A stretch of 64,000 bases of DNA. It comes from Colwellia chukchiensis. GTDB lineage: Bacteria > Pseudomonadota > Gammaproteobacteria > Enterobacterales > Alteromonadaceae. Position 1 is the first letter of the stretch. Every line of letters begins with the position of its first letter. The stretch is taken from contig NZ_NBOC01000008.1 in assembly GCF_002104455.1 (NCBI RefSeq), positions 62,001-126,000 on the forward strand. Direction: 5' to 3'. A program made the translations under genes and the position numbers. The notes under the pieces were generated by a model that was given only the letters and a program-made list of their open reading frames with translations, searched no databases and was not told where the DNA came from. Positions 18,664 through 28,057 of this stretch are shown here, piece after piece.

Positions 18664-19458
18664 ATGGCCAAAATAACCACAGCCACCTTGAAAAAAATGA
18701 AACAACAAGGTGAAAAAATTACCACTATCACCGCGTATGATGCTAGCTTCGCCAAATTGTTCGATCAAGCAGGTATTCATGCCATTTTGATCGGTGATTC
18801 ACTTGGCATGGTATTACAAGGACATGATGATACGCTACCTGTAAGTATTGATGACATGGCGTATCACACCTTATGTGTTAGTCGCGGTGTCGAAAATACC
18901 TTGATTATTGCTGACATGCCTTTTATGAGTTTTGCTACTCCTGAGCAGGCGTATGTTAATGCCACCAAGCTAATGCAGTCTGGTGCTAGCATGGTAAAAA
19001 TTGAAGGGGGTCAATGGTTAGAAAGCACCATTAAAGGGCTTGTAGAGCGCGGTATTCCGGTTTGTGCTCATCTTGGCTTAACCCCGCAATCGGTCAATGT
19101 TTTCGGTGGTTTTAAAGTACAAGGACGAGACAACGAACAAGCACTTGCAATGATAGCCAACGCTAAAGCCCTCGAAGCGGCTGGCGCACAGTTATTAGTA
19201 CTAGAGTGTATCCCAAGCAGTTTAGGTAAAGCCATTACTGATGCAGTCGCTATTCCTACGATAGGTATAGGGGCTGGTAAAGATACCGACGGACAAATTT
19301 TAGTGATGCACGATGCCTTAGGGATCTCGTGCAGCTATATGCCTAAGTTCTCGCGTAATTTTTTGATTGACACCGGTGACATCAAAAAAGCCATTGAACT
19401 TTATATCACTGAAGTCAGCAATGGCAATTTTCCAGGTCCAGAGCATATCTTTAAATAA
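18664..19458 (+). CDS. panB: 3-methyl-2-oxobutanoate hydroxymethyltransferase
   Basis: PanB makes ketopantoate from 2-oxoisovalerate and methylene-tetrahydrofolate, the first step to pantothenate. The 264-residue protein has [23 protein letters not shown] with Mg-binding Asp45, ADMPF with Asp84, KIEGG, and [17 protein letters not shown]. It lies 53 bp after folK and 50 bp before panC on the same strand, so folate and pantothenate genes may share transcripts. Confidence 0.96.
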   Translation: MAKITTATLKKMKQQGEKITTITAYDASFAKLFDQAGIHAILIGDSLGMVLQGHDDTLPVSIDDMAYHTLCVSRGVENTLIIADMPFMSFATPEQAYVNATKLMQSGASMVKIEGGQWLESTIKGLVERGIPVCAHLGLTPQSVNVFGGFKVQGRDNEQALAMIANAKALEAAGAQLLVLECIPSSLGKAITDAVAIPTIGIGAGKDTDGQILVMHDALGISCSYMPKFSRNFLIDTGDIKKAIELYITEVSNGNFPGPEHIFK

Positions 19459-19508
19459 TACTGGTTTTTGTTGCCATAAGCGCCGCCTAAGTCATAAGTA
19501 GAATACCC

Positions 19509-20357
19509 ATGCAAACAATTGATAATATTCCAGCATTACGCGAAAAAATTCGACACTTGCGCAAACAAGGTCTTCGCATCGCTTTTGTGCCCACTATGGG
19601 CAATTTACACCAAGGCCATATCAGTTTAGTCGAAAAAGCGCGCACGCTTGCCGATATAGTGGTTGTCAGTATTTTTGTTAACCCAATGCAATTTGGCGTT
19701 AATGAGGACATCGACAATTACCCACGCACCATGGCGGCCGATCAAGAAAAGCTACAAGCTAGCGGCTGTGATCTATTATTTACACCGACACCGAATATTA
19801 TCTACCCTAAAGGCATAGATAAACAAAGCTATGTTGAAGTGCCCAATGTTTCTTCTGGCTATTGCGGTGAAAGTCGCCCTGGACATTTTCGCGGCGTGGC
19901 TACTGTCGTGTGCAAACTGTTTAATATTGTGCAACCCGATCTCGCCTGTTTTGGTTTGAAAGACTATCAGCAAGTACAAGTTATTCAAACCATGGTAGAA
20001 GACTTATCCATGCCGATAGAAATCGTGCCGGTGGAAACCGTGCGCGAAGCCTCAGGTTTGGCGTTAAGTTCACGCAATAGCTATTTAAGCGCAGAACAAA
20101 AGCAAATAGCGCCCGCTTTGAATAAAAACATGCGCTGGCTGGCGCAAGCAATTCAAAGCAGTAATGATTTTGTTGGCCTTGCAAAGCAAGCTGCGCAATT
20201 TATCGACGATGCGGGCTTGAAAACCGATTACCTGCACATTTGTCACGCGCGTACCCTGCAACCGGCCAGTGAAGATGATAAAGAGTTAGTCATTCTAGCT
20301 GCAGCTTATTGTGGCAAAGCTCGGTTAATTGATAATTTGCGCGTTAACTTGCCTTAA
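19509..20357 (+). CDS. panC: Pantothenate synthetase
   Basis: PanC joins pantoate and beta-alanine with ATP. The 282-residue protein has the HIGH-type motif [10 protein letters not shown] (28-37), [21 protein letters not shown] and the KMSKS-like [10 protein letters not shown]. It ends 35 bp before the convergent panP. The beta-alanine it needs is probably supplied by PanP, since panD is not beside it. Confidence 0.96.
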   Translation: MQTIDNIPALREKIRHLRKQGLRIAFVPTMGNLHQGHISLVEKARTLADIVVVSIFVNPMQFGVNEDIDNYPRTMAADQEKLQASGCDLLFTPTPNIIYPKGIDKQSYVEVPNVSSGYCGESRPGHFRGVATVVCKLFNIVQPDLACFGLKDYQQVQVIQTMVEDLSMPIEIVPVETVREASGLALSSRNSYLSAEQKQIAPALNKNMRWLAQAIQSSNDFVGLAKQAAQFIDDAGLKTDYLHICHARTLQPASEDDKELVILAAAYCGKARLIDNLRVNLP

Positions 20358-20392
20358 GCCAGCTGACGCTACCTAACGCCATGCTAGTAAGG

Positions 20393-22021
20393 TTAACTTA
20401 ACGCTAATAACTGGGGTAAAAAGGTTTCACTTTCTTGGGCTAATTGTACTTGCTCAGCCAGCACATCTTGCAGTATTTTCTGCGTTGTTAATGGGTTTGC
20501 CAACACCACACGAAACACTAAGGTTTTGCGTCCTTGATATCTTGTTACTTCAATACGGGTTCGAGAGACAAAAGACTTACCATTTTCCCGTTGCCGTTTT
20601 TGAATAAACTTAGTCAGCTTGTCCAATAACACATTAATTTCTTCTTGCTGAGATTGCTCCACACTGGCCAATCGCTGCTGTACTCTTTCTGGGTTATAGC
20701 GATAAGTTAACAAGCATAACTCTGGCTCGGTCACTAACTCAAAGTCGGCATGTTGTTTAATAAGTGAGGCAAAGTAATGGGCTTTTTCTATACTACTGTT
20801 GATCAGCATTTCATAGCCTGGACGGCTAATAACATGCAGTGCCGCATATACTAACATCGCCATACCCGGCCTTGAGCCTTCAAGGGTGTGGCTACCGAGA
20901 TCCTTAGAGCCTTTTCGTAAAATATACTCAGCATGATGTTCAATTGCCGCCACCGAAGCGGGGTTTTTAAACACCACTAACCCCGCGCCCATAGGAACAT
21001 ACATTTGCTTATGAGCATCAATGGTGACTGAGTCTGCTAACTCGATGCCTTTCAACATCGGCCGGTATTTTTTCGATAATAACGTTGCTCCGCCCCAAGC
21101 CGCATCGACATGAAAATGCGCGTTATAGCGTTTGGCTATCGCCGCCATTTCCTGCAGCGGGTCAATATTGCCGGTTTCTGTCGTGCCAGCTACGCCAACA
21201 ATACTCAGTACCTGAATGTTCTCATTTGCCAGTTGTTGACATTTCGCAGCCAGTAATTGGCAATCGATTTTATTATTTTCATCAGTGGGGATCGCAATCA
21301 CACTGTCTTGCCCTAAACCTAAGACGTCTGCTGACTTCTTGAGCGAGTAATGACCACGAGATGATACCAGGATAGCCAAGCCTTGATATTGATAGTGTTT
21401 AAGCGCCTTAAACAGCCCCTCACGGGCGACACCTCTAAAGTCACCTTCTGGCTTAAGTAAGTTATTGCGAGCAACCCAAAGTGCGGTTAAATTGGCAATA
21501 GTGCCACCCGAGCAAAATGCCCCTAACGAATGCGCGGCACTGTGCATCCATTGTTGGTAAAAAGCATCGTCATTTTGATAAACCAGTCGATGCATCATAC
21601 CTAATACTTGCCGCTCCATAGGGGTAAAAGCTTTTGAGGTTTCTATTTTTACTAAATTCTGATTCAAACCTATCATCAACTTAGAAAGCGGCAGAATAAA
21701 GTACGGTAGCGCTGAGGTCATATGACCAATAAAATTAGGGCTTGAAGTATGGACAGATTGTGCCACCAACTTATCCAGTAAGTGGTGCATATGATCGGAA
21801 ACAAAAGCAGGATCTTCAGGGATCTGAGAGTCAGCAAAATCTTTTTCTATCTCAGTAAGGGCTTGATCACTGGCCGCAATATGCGCACCAAGAAAGCCTG
21901 CTAGGTTTTGCGATATTTCATTCTCAATTCGACCTAAAGTTGAATTAGGCGCCACTGGGATGGTAAAAATACGATGTAGAGTCTCTTCAGACGCTTTTGC
22001 CGCGCGTTTATTCGCCGTCAT
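20393..22021 (-). CDS. panP: PLP-dependent aspartate 1-decarboxylase, PanP type
   Basis: This group II PLP decarboxylase has 542 residues. It shows Lys338 in DAHKQMYVPMGAG for the PLP Schiff base, Asp306 in DAAWGG and His224 in the SRGHYS stacking motif. Proteins of this size in vibrios and relatives are often annotated as glutamate decarboxylase, but PanP from that group makes beta-alanine from aspartate in place of PanD. The position directly beside panBC, where E. coli has panD, supports the PanP call. Substrate is inference from family and context. It converges with panC and has no partner downstream. Confidence 0.85.
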   Translation of the reverse strand: MTANKRAAKASEETLHRIFTIPVAPNSTLGRIENEISQNLAGFLGAHIAASDQALTEIEKDFADSQIPEDPAFVSDHMHHLLDKLVAQSVHTSSPNFIGHMTSALPYFILPLSKLMIGLNQNLVKIETSKAFTPMERQVLGMMHRLVYQNDDAFYQQWMHSAAHSLGAFCSGGTIANLTALWVARNNLLKPEGDFRGVAREGLFKALKHYQYQGLAILVSSRGHYSLKKSADVLGLGQDSVIAIPTDENNKIDCQLLAAKCQQLANENIQVLSIVGVAGTTETGNIDPLQEMAAIAKRYNAHFHVDAAWGGATLLSKKYRPMLKGIELADSVTIDAHKQMYVPMGAGLVVFKNPASVAAIEHHAEYILRKGSKDLGSHTLEGSRPGMAMLVYAALHVISRPGYEMLINSSIEKAHYFASLIKQHADFELVTEPELCLLTYRYNPERVQQRLASVEQSQQEEINVLLDKLTKFIQKRQRENGKSFVSRTRIEVTRYQGRKTLVFRVVLANPLTTQKILQDVLAEQVQLAQESETFLPQLLALS

Positions 22022-22085
22022 ATTTATTCACTTTTGACCACTTGCACCAGACAAGTTGATTTTTATACAAGTGCGGCACTTTAAT

Positions 22086-22113
22086 AAAAAACGAGACAAA
22101 TGTCTCGTTTTTT
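22086..22113 (-). terminator. Strong hairpin terminator below the small membrane-peptide gene
   Basis: AAAAAACGAGACA pairs with TGTCTCGTTTTTT across a two-base gap. On the minus strand the hairpin ends in six U. It lies 48 bp after the stop of the 22161-22259 ORF and 65 bp before the panP start, so it ends the small gene's transcript and insulates panP. Confidence 0.85.
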
Positions 22114-22160
22114 CATGCAAAGTTAAGCTTAAAGGCAAATAATTTACTGTTGATGGCAAC

Positions 22161-22259
22161 TTAGCCTAGTAGTGTTGCCGCATACACCAAAGCTAATTCA
22201 ACCAGCGCCAAACTACTTAATGCCATCATAAAAACAGTTTTTTTAATATTGCTCGTCAT
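22161..22259 (-). CDS. Probable small membrane peptide, 32 residues
   Basis: A short ORF begins at ATG 22259 with AGGA eight bases upstream; an ATG at 22268 would add three residues but overlaps that site. After MTSNIKKT the product is a single hydrophobic segment (VFMMALSSLALVELALVYAA) and ends TLLG. A strong terminator follows. Own ribosome binding site, own terminator and a clean positive-inside membrane helix argue for a real small gene or a small RNA encoding a peptide. I recognise no family. Confidence 0.55.
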   Translation of the reverse strand: MTSNIKKTVFMMALSSLALVELALVYAATLLG

Positions 22260-22444
22260 GTTATTCATCCTAAATATTTCATTGCTATACTCAGGTAATT
22301 ACAATATTTAGACCAAAAAACCTAACCAACTGATATTTAAATATAAAACCATAAAGAACAGCCAAAAGCACAAACACAAGAGCGCGCAAATTCGCTAAAA
22401 TTTTGCCGGTTTCACTAATTTTTGTTAATTATACTCAGCTAGTA

Positions 22445-23134
22445 TCATCTGCGTAGTGCCAGTTGCCAGCACTGTTGCCCACTCGCTTGATACTTTGCCT
22501 CAAACGGCGTTAATGCTTGCTGTTGCTGAACAGGCGTGAGCTCGCCAAACACGTCAAGCATGGTTGCCGCCTGTTGGAATTCTTGCAAATACAACCGCCA
22601 ATTACTGCGCAAAATAATTTCTTTACCAATTGCCATCAATTCAGGAAATACGGCGCTACCGTGCCAACGTCTTTGTATATGTTTAGCTTTTGGCCACGGA
22701 TTAGGATATAAAATATAGTGTTTACTTACCGGCCATTTTGCCGCAACTACCAAACGAAAAAAATCATTTAAATCGGCGCGGATCAAGTGATAATTGCTAA
22801 CATAGCCTTGACCATCTTGGCGCTCAATTTCATCAACATTACGATTAATCCTGTGCGCTGATTTATCAACGCCTATCACTAAGGCATTTGGGTTGGCTTT
22901 GGCTAATAAGCGTGTGCTCTGACCAACGCCACAGCATGAATCTAAAATCACTTCACCGGCAAAGGCTTGAACAATGTTATTGATTTCATCAAAGGCTGCT
23001 TGGGTATGAGTTTGTATTGGCTTTTGCGAGGGATGCGCAATATGCTTATTTACAATTTCAGCCAGCTTTTCATGAATGCCGGGTTGATTGGTTATAATGG
23101 CTTTTGAGTTACCGCTGCTTTCAGTGTTGTTCAT
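22445..23134 (-). CDS. TrmB-family SAM-dependent methyltransferase (possible paralogue)
   Basis: The 229-residue protein has a Rossmann SAM site (ILDSCCGVGQSTRLLA, then VIGVDKS) and the TrmB-type motif YPNPWPKAKHIQRRWHG, where canonical tRNA guanine-46 N7 methyltransferases have PDPWxKxRHxKRR. The Asp-to-Asn change in that motif and the Trp-His after RR suggest a paralogue with altered substrate or activity. N7-methylation of tRNA is still the best guess. It is followed 21 bp upstream in coordinates by the ABC exporter genes on the same strand order (exporter first), so it may be the last gene of that unit. Confidence 0.75.
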   Translation of the reverse strand: MNNTESSGNSKAIITNQPGIHEKLAEIVNKHIAHPSQKPIQTHTQAAFDEINNIVQAFAGEVILDSCCGVGQSTRLLAKANPNALVIGVDKSAHRINRNVDEIERQDGQGYVSNYHLIRADLNDFFRLVVAAKWPVSKHYILYPNPWPKAKHIQRRWHGSAVFPELMAIGKEIILRSNWRLYLQEFQQAATMLDVFGELTPVQQQQALTPFEAKYQASGQQCWQLALRR

Positions 23135-23155
23135 TAAATCGTTACCTAAAATCTG

Positions 23156-23929
23156 TTAGCTTCTAAGCCCAATACCTTTGCTTATCAATACCATAGCTAT
23201 GGTGTATAAACTAACAATAAAAATACCTAAAACCGCGAAGGAGTGTATCAAACTGACATCTGATATGCCTAAAAAACCATATCGAAACGCGTTAACCATG
23301 TAGACGATAGGATTAATTTGTGACACTCCCTGCCAAAACTCAGGCAATAAGCTAATGGAATAAAACACCCCCCCTAAGTAGGTTAACGGCGTTAATATAA
23401 AGGTGGGAATAATCGAGATATCATCAAAGCTGCCGGCAAATATGGCATTAATTAACCCGCCTAAAGCAAAGGTTGCCGAGGTCAACGCCACAGTGATAAT
23501 GATGATAGCAAAACTGTGTATTTGAATATCAACAAAAAACATAGCGACCAAGGTGACTATACCGCCCACTAAAATACCCCGCGCCATGCCACCACCAACA
23601 TAACCGGCAACAATAACCCAGTTCGGCACGGGGGCGACTAACATTTCTTCAACATTGCGTTGCCATTTGGCGCTAAAAAATGACGAGGCAACATTAGAAT
23701 ATGAATTCGTGATCACACTCATCATGATCAAGCCTGGCACAATAAATGACATATAATCAAAGCCAGCCATTTCGCCAATACGCGCGCCGATTAACGAGCC
23801 AAAAATCACAAAATATAAACTGATGGTGATGGCGGGTGGCACTAGGGTTTGCACCCAAATACGCATAAAACGGTGAATTTCTTTATGTAAAATACTTTTC
23901 AGTGCAATAATATTTTTTGATGATGCCAT
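23156..23929 (-). CDS. yadH: ABC-2 type exporter permease (YadH-like)
   Basis: The 257-residue protein has six hydrophobic segments of the ABC-2 permease family, starting near residue 30, with the conserved TYLGGVFYSISLLPEFWQ motif before the last segments. It pairs with the ATPase gene one base upstream. YadGH-type exporters are conserved beside the pan locus in E. coli; their substrate is not firmly known. Export of a lipid, polysaccharide or drug is possible. Confidence 0.88.
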   Translation of the reverse strand: MASSKNIIALKSILHKEIHRFMRIWVQTLVPPAITISLYFVIFGSLIGARIGEMAGFDYMSFIVPGLIMMSVITNSYSNVASSFFSAKWQRNVEEMLVAPVPNWVIVAGYVGGGMARGILVGGIVTLVAMFFVDIQIHSFAIIIITVALTSATFALGGLINAIFAGSFDDISIIPTFILTPLTYLGGVFYSISLLPEFWQGVSQINPIVYMVNAFRYGFLGISDVSLIHSFAVLGIFIVSLYTIAMVLISKGIGLRS

Positions 23930-23930
23930 G

Positions 23931-24875
23931 CTACTTTTCCTTCACTACATTTTCGTCAGCTAACTGTCCACGCCCAACTAAATTGACAAATAGCTCTTCT
24001 AGTCTGTTGCTTTTATTGCGCATACTTAACACGTCAAGTCCGTGTTTATTGAGTTCATCAAACACGCGGTTGATGGTTTGGCTTTTCTTCACATCAACTT
24101 CCAAGGTGTGATCGTCCACCGCTCTGGCATTAAATTGCTTAAACGATTGCAGCGCAGTGCTAGGCTTTAAATCAAAAACAAAGGTTTCTATATCTAACTT
24201 AGCCAATAGTGATTTCATATCCGTATTTTCGACAATGATACCCGAGTCGATAATGGCGATATTACGACACAGCATTTCTGCTTCTTCTAAATAGTGTGTG
24301 GTTAAAATGATGGTAATACCTTGCTGATTTAGCTCGCGCAAAAAGTTCCACATCGAGCGTCTTAGCTCAATATCTACGCCAGCTGTTGGTTCATCGAGAA
24401 TTAAAATTTTCGGCTCATGCATCAAGGCCCGCGCTATCATTAAACGCCGTTTCATGCCGCCGGAAAGCTGACGAGCCGGCTCATTGCGCTTATCCCATAA
24501 ATCCAATTGTTTTAAGTACTTTTCCGCACGCCCTAAGGCAATACTACGTTCAACACCATAGTACCCTGCTTGGTTAAGCAGTATTTTCATGATCGGCTCA
24601 AATTGATTAAAGTTGAACTCTTGCGGCACTAAGCCGATAAAACTTTTCGCTTGTTCTAGCTCTAGGTCAATATCATGGCCAAAAACACTGACTTTACCGG
24701 CCGTTTTATTCACCAAGGAAGTAATAATTCCTATAGTCGTTGATTTGCCGGCACCATTAGGACCTAGTAAAGCAAAAAAATCGCCCTGCTCAACGTTGAG
24801 CTCGATCCCTTTAAGCGCATGAAAGCCGCCTTTGTAGGTTTTTTCTAATCCTGATATTGCTAATGCTGATGGCAT
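23931..24875 (-). CDS. yadG: ABC exporter ATP-binding protein (YadG-like)
   Basis: I start this 314-residue protein at ATG 24875, which has GAGG eight bases upstream, rather than the ATG four codons earlier. It has Walker A GPNGAGKST (38-46), the signature QLSGGMKRRL, Walker B ILILDEPTAG and the switch His in TTHYLEEAE. A C-terminal extension of about 90 residues is typical of ABC-2 exporters. The permease gene follows one base later, so the two form one transport complex at the inner membrane. Confidence 0.92.
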   Translation of the reverse strand: MPSALAISGLEKTYKGGFHALKGIELNVEQGDFFALLGPNGAGKSTTIGIITSLVNKTAGKVSVFGHDIDLELEQAKSFIGLVPQEFNFNQFEPIMKILLNQAGYYGVERSIALGRAEKYLKQLDLWDKRNEPARQLSGGMKRRLMIARALMHEPKILILDEPTAGVDIELRRSMWNFLRELNQQGITIILTTHYLEEAEMLCRNIAIIDSGIIVENTDMKSLLAKLDIETFVFDLKPSTALQSFKQFNARAVDDHTLEVDVKKSQTINRVFDELNKHGLDVLSMRNKSNRLEELFVNLVGRGQLADENVVKEK

Positions 24876-25059
24876 AACTAACCTCAAAAAATTTACGTTT
24901 CTTTAACGTGGGGGCAAGTAAAGTATTTTCAATGTATCATTGCTTATTGTTGCTAGTACAGATTCTGACCAAGCGCGCAATTGTGACGATAAATACGTTT
25001 GCTATGCAATTGTATACTATTTAAAGTAGCGCTATCACCCATAAAGGACCCTCTATAGC

Positions 25060-27348
25060 ATGAATAACTTGTATCGCTGGTGCACTTTAGCCGCCCTCTC
25101 AGTCACCTTGATGGCCTGTCAGAATACGCCAAATGACAATAAGCACGAACAGCAAAAGGCAATGCCTATAACGTTAGATCAAATTTATCATCAACAAACC
25201 TTTAAATCACAATGGCTAGGTCAAATTCGCTGGTTAGCTGATGGCAGTGGCTATACTGCGGTGGAAAAGTCTCGCCCTATAGCTGCAAAATCGGATCAAA
25301 CTCACTCGGCTGAAGACATTGTTTTTTATCATCCTCAAACATTAGCGCGCACCGTACTTATAGCCGCAGAGCAACTTATTCCTGAAGGTAGCACTGAACC
25401 GCTAGCCATTGATAATTACCTTTGGTCGAATGATCGCTCACAGTTACTCATTTATACCAATAGTAAAAAAGTCTGGCGCTCAAATAGCCGCGGCGATTAT
25501 TGGCTGCTCAAGCTAAAAACCCGCAAACTGACACGCTTAGGCGGTGAAAACGTCAAAGATAGCAGCCTAATGTTTGCCAAGTTCTCCCCTGATGGTAACA
25601 GAGTTGCTTATGTATTTGATAACAACATTTATGTTGAAAGCCTAAGCAATCATAGCATTAAGCAGGTCACCAGCAATGCGAGCGAAGGCATTATTAACGG
25701 CTTATTTGATTGGGTATATGAAGAAGAATTCTCTATTCGTGATGGTTTTCGTTGGAGCCCTGACGGTAACAGCATTGCCTATTGGCAATTAGATACCCGA
25801 GGCAGTAAAGACTTCATCATGATTAACAACACTGACGCCCTTTACCCTAGCTTAACTAGGTTTCCATACCCTAAAGTTGGCGAACAAAATGCGTTAGCCA
25901 AAATAGGTATCGTTGATCTAGCAACGGCCAAGACGACTTGGGCTAAGTTACCCAATAACTCGCGTGATATGTATGTGCCACGCATGAATTGGTCGGGAAA
26001 TTCAAGTCAAGTATTGATCCAACATGTTAATCGTAAGCAAGATACTAATCACCTGTATTTAACTGATATAAAAACCGGTCAAGTTTCCTTAGTGTTAACC
26101 GAGCAAGAAGAAAATTTTCTCGATTTTTATGACGATGCCCAGTGGTTAACCAATGGCAATCACTTTATTTGGAAAAGCGAGCGCAGCGGTTGGCGACATA
26201 TCTATAAAGTCGCTCGCGATGGCACTAGCATGCTAAATTTAACCGATGGCGCGTTTGATATTACTGAGCTCACCATGATTGATGAGCAACAGGGTTGGCT
26301 CTACTTTATTGCCTCACCAGACAATGTTGCCCAGCGTTACTTATATCGTAGTAAACTTGATGGCAGCTTACTTAATCAGCGCGTAACGCCAGCACAGTAT
26401 ATGGGTATAAACCAATACCAAATGTCACCTGATGGGCAGTGGGCGATTCATCGTCATTCAAGTTTTGACACCCCTACAACAGCACAGCTGATCAAGGTTG
26501 AAGGGCATCAACAGCAACAGCAATTAATGACTAATGAAGAGTTGCACGCGCAAATGGCAAAACTTGCCAAGCCTGAACATGAGTTCTTTCAAGTGACGGC
26601 GCAAGACGGGGTTGTACTTGATGGCTATATTATGCGCCCCGCTAATTTTGATGCGACCAAAAAGTACCCGATAATTTTCTATGTATACGGTGAACCTGCT
26701 GGACAAACCGCACAAGACAAGTGGCGTGGCAATGCCTACTTTTGGGATCAACTGTTAACTGAGCAAGGCTTTATTGTTGCCTCGATAGACAACCGCGGTA
26801 CCCCTGCGCCTAAAGGTCGCGCATGGCGTAAGTCTATTTACGGTGCTGTAGGTATTTTAGCATCACGCGATCAAGCTGACGCGCTTAAAGCCATGGCGGC
26901 TCGTTGGTCTTATATTGATACCGAGCGCGTAGGCATTTGGGGGCACTCGGGTGGCGGCTCTATGACCCTAAACATGTTATTTCGCTACCCCGAGTTATAC
27001 CAAGTCGGAATCGCTTTAGCGCCCGTGGCGGATCAACGTTTATACGATAGCATTTATCAAGAGCGTTACTCTGGCTTATTAACCGACTATGCTGAAAGCT
27101 ATCAGCAAAGCTCTCCCATCACTCACGCAAAAAATTTACAAGGTAAGCTTTTGCTTGTGCACGGCACCGGCGATGATAACGTGCACTACCAAGGCACAGA
27201 GCGGTTGATAAACGAGTTAATCAAACATAATCGCCAGTTTGATTTTATGTCTTACCCTAATCGCAGTCACAGTATCCGCGAAGGGGAAGGAACAAGCTTG
27301 CACCTCAAAACCATGATGACTAATTATTTTAATGAACATTTAAAGTAA
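25060..27348 (+). CDS. Dipeptidyl peptidase IV family lipoprotein (S9B)
   Basis: The 762-residue enzyme cuts X-Pro or X-Ala dipeptides from peptide N-termini. A lipobox LMACQ near residue 20 predicts a lipoprotein facing the periplasm or the outside. The beta-propeller carries the DPP IV double-Glu motif YEEEFS (221-223), which holds the substrate amino group, and the hydrolase domain has Ser630 in GHSGGGS, Asp705 in GTGDDNVH and His737 in RSHSI. All parts are intact. A second, broken S9 lipoprotein lies at 49868-52095. It is monocistronic with a terminator at 27378. Confidence 0.93.
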   Translation: MNNLYRWCTLAALSVTLMACQNTPNDNKHEQQKAMPITLDQIYHQQTFKSQWLGQIRWLADGSGYTAVEKSRPIAAKSDQTHSAEDIVFYHPQTLARTVLIAAEQLIPEGSTEPLAIDNYLWSNDRSQLLIYTNSKKVWRSNSRGDYWLLKLKTRKLTRLGGENVKDSSLMFAKFSPDGNRVAYVFDNNIYVESLSNHSIKQVTSNASEGIINGLFDWVYEEEFSIRDGFRWSPDGNSIAYWQLDTRGSKDFIMINNTDALYPSLTRFPYPKVGEQNALAKIGIVDLATAKTTWAKLPNNSRDMYVPRMNWSGNSSQVLIQHVNRKQDTNHLYLTDIKTGQVSLVLTEQEENFLDFYDDAQWLTNGNHFIWKSERSGWRHIYKVARDGTSMLNLTDGAFDITELTMIDEQQGWLYFIASPDNVAQRYLYRSKLDGSLLNQRVTPAQYMGINQYQMSPDGQWAIHRHSSFDTPTTAQLIKVEGHQQQQQLMTNEELHAQMAKLAKPEHEFFQVTAQDGVVLDGYIMRPANFDATKKYPIIFYVYGEPAGQTAQDKWRGNAYFWDQLLTEQGFIVASIDNRGTPAPKGRAWRKSIYGAVGILASRDQADALKAMAARWSYIDTERVGIWGHSGGGSMTLNMLFRYPELYQVGIALAPVADQRLYDSIYQERYSGLLTDYAESYQQSSPITHAKNLQGKLLLVHGTGDDNVHYQGTERLINELIKHNRQFDFMSYPNRSHSIREGEGTSLHLKTMMTNYFNEHLK

Positions 27349-27377
27349 CTCAGGTCTAGCGCACAAAGCGCAATAAA

Positions 27378-27399
27378 AAAGCCTGCTAATGCAGGCTTT
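27378..27399. terminator. Terminator between the DPP IV gene and efp
   Basis: AAAGCCTGC pairs with GCAGGCTTT around TAAT. U-rich bases lie on the right and A-rich on the left, so it can serve both convergent genes. Confidence 0.75.
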
Positions 27400-27438
27400 C
27401 TTCATAACCATGTGCGATTTAAGCGCATCGCGCGCAAA

Positions 27439-28011
27439 TTAAGACTTACCGGCACGTGAAACATATTCACCGGTGCGAGTATCTACTTTCACCACGTCGC
27501 CGATTTGCACAAATAAAGGCACACGAACCACAGCGCCCGTGGTTAAGGTTGCAGGTTTGCCGCCCGTACCCGCCGTATCGCCTTTCAAGCCTGGGTCTGT
27601 TTCAGTAATTTCTAATTCAACAAAGTTTGGTGGAGCAACTGAAATAGGGTTGCCATCCCAAAAGGTGATAGTACACATATCGCCTTCGGCTAACCATTTA
27701 GCGACATCGCCAACCGCTTTTTCATCGGCGGCAACTTGCTCAAAGGTTTCATTGTTCATAAAATGCCAAAACTCACCATCAGCATATAAATAGCCAAGAT
27801 CTTGTTCCATAACATCAGCGCCTTCAACGCTTTCGCCTGATTTATAAGTTTTTTCTAATACCTTACCAGATATCAACTTACGAATTTTAATGCGGTTAAA
27901 TGCTTGCCCTTTACCTGGCTTTACTATTTCATTATCGATAATGTTACAAGGTTCACCATCAATCATTAATTTAAGTCCAGCTTTGAACTGGTTAGTGCTA
28001 AAATTAGCCAT
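27439..28011 (-). CDS. efp: Elongation factor P
   Basis: EF-P relieves ribosome stalling at proline runs. The 190-residue protein has the three beta domains of the family and the loop VKPGKGQAF with Lys34, the residue that EpmA and EpmB beta-lysylate in gammaproteobacteria. The modifying enzyme gene epmB is divergent, 46 bp away, so both may share a control region. EpmA and EpmC are not in the window. Confidence 0.97.
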   Translation of the reverse strand: MANFSTNQFKAGLKLMIDGEPCNIIDNEIVKPGKGQAFNRIKIRKLISGKVLEKTYKSGESVEGADVMEQDLGYLYADGEFWHFMNNETFEQVAADEKAVGDVAKWLAEGDMCTITFWDGNPISVAPPNFVELEITETDPGLKGDTAGTGGKPATLTTGAVVRVPLFVQIGDVVKVDTRTGEYVSRAGKS

Positions 28012-28057
28012 AATTATTATGCTCGCTCGTTCACGTACTACACGTAAAGGTTAAAAA

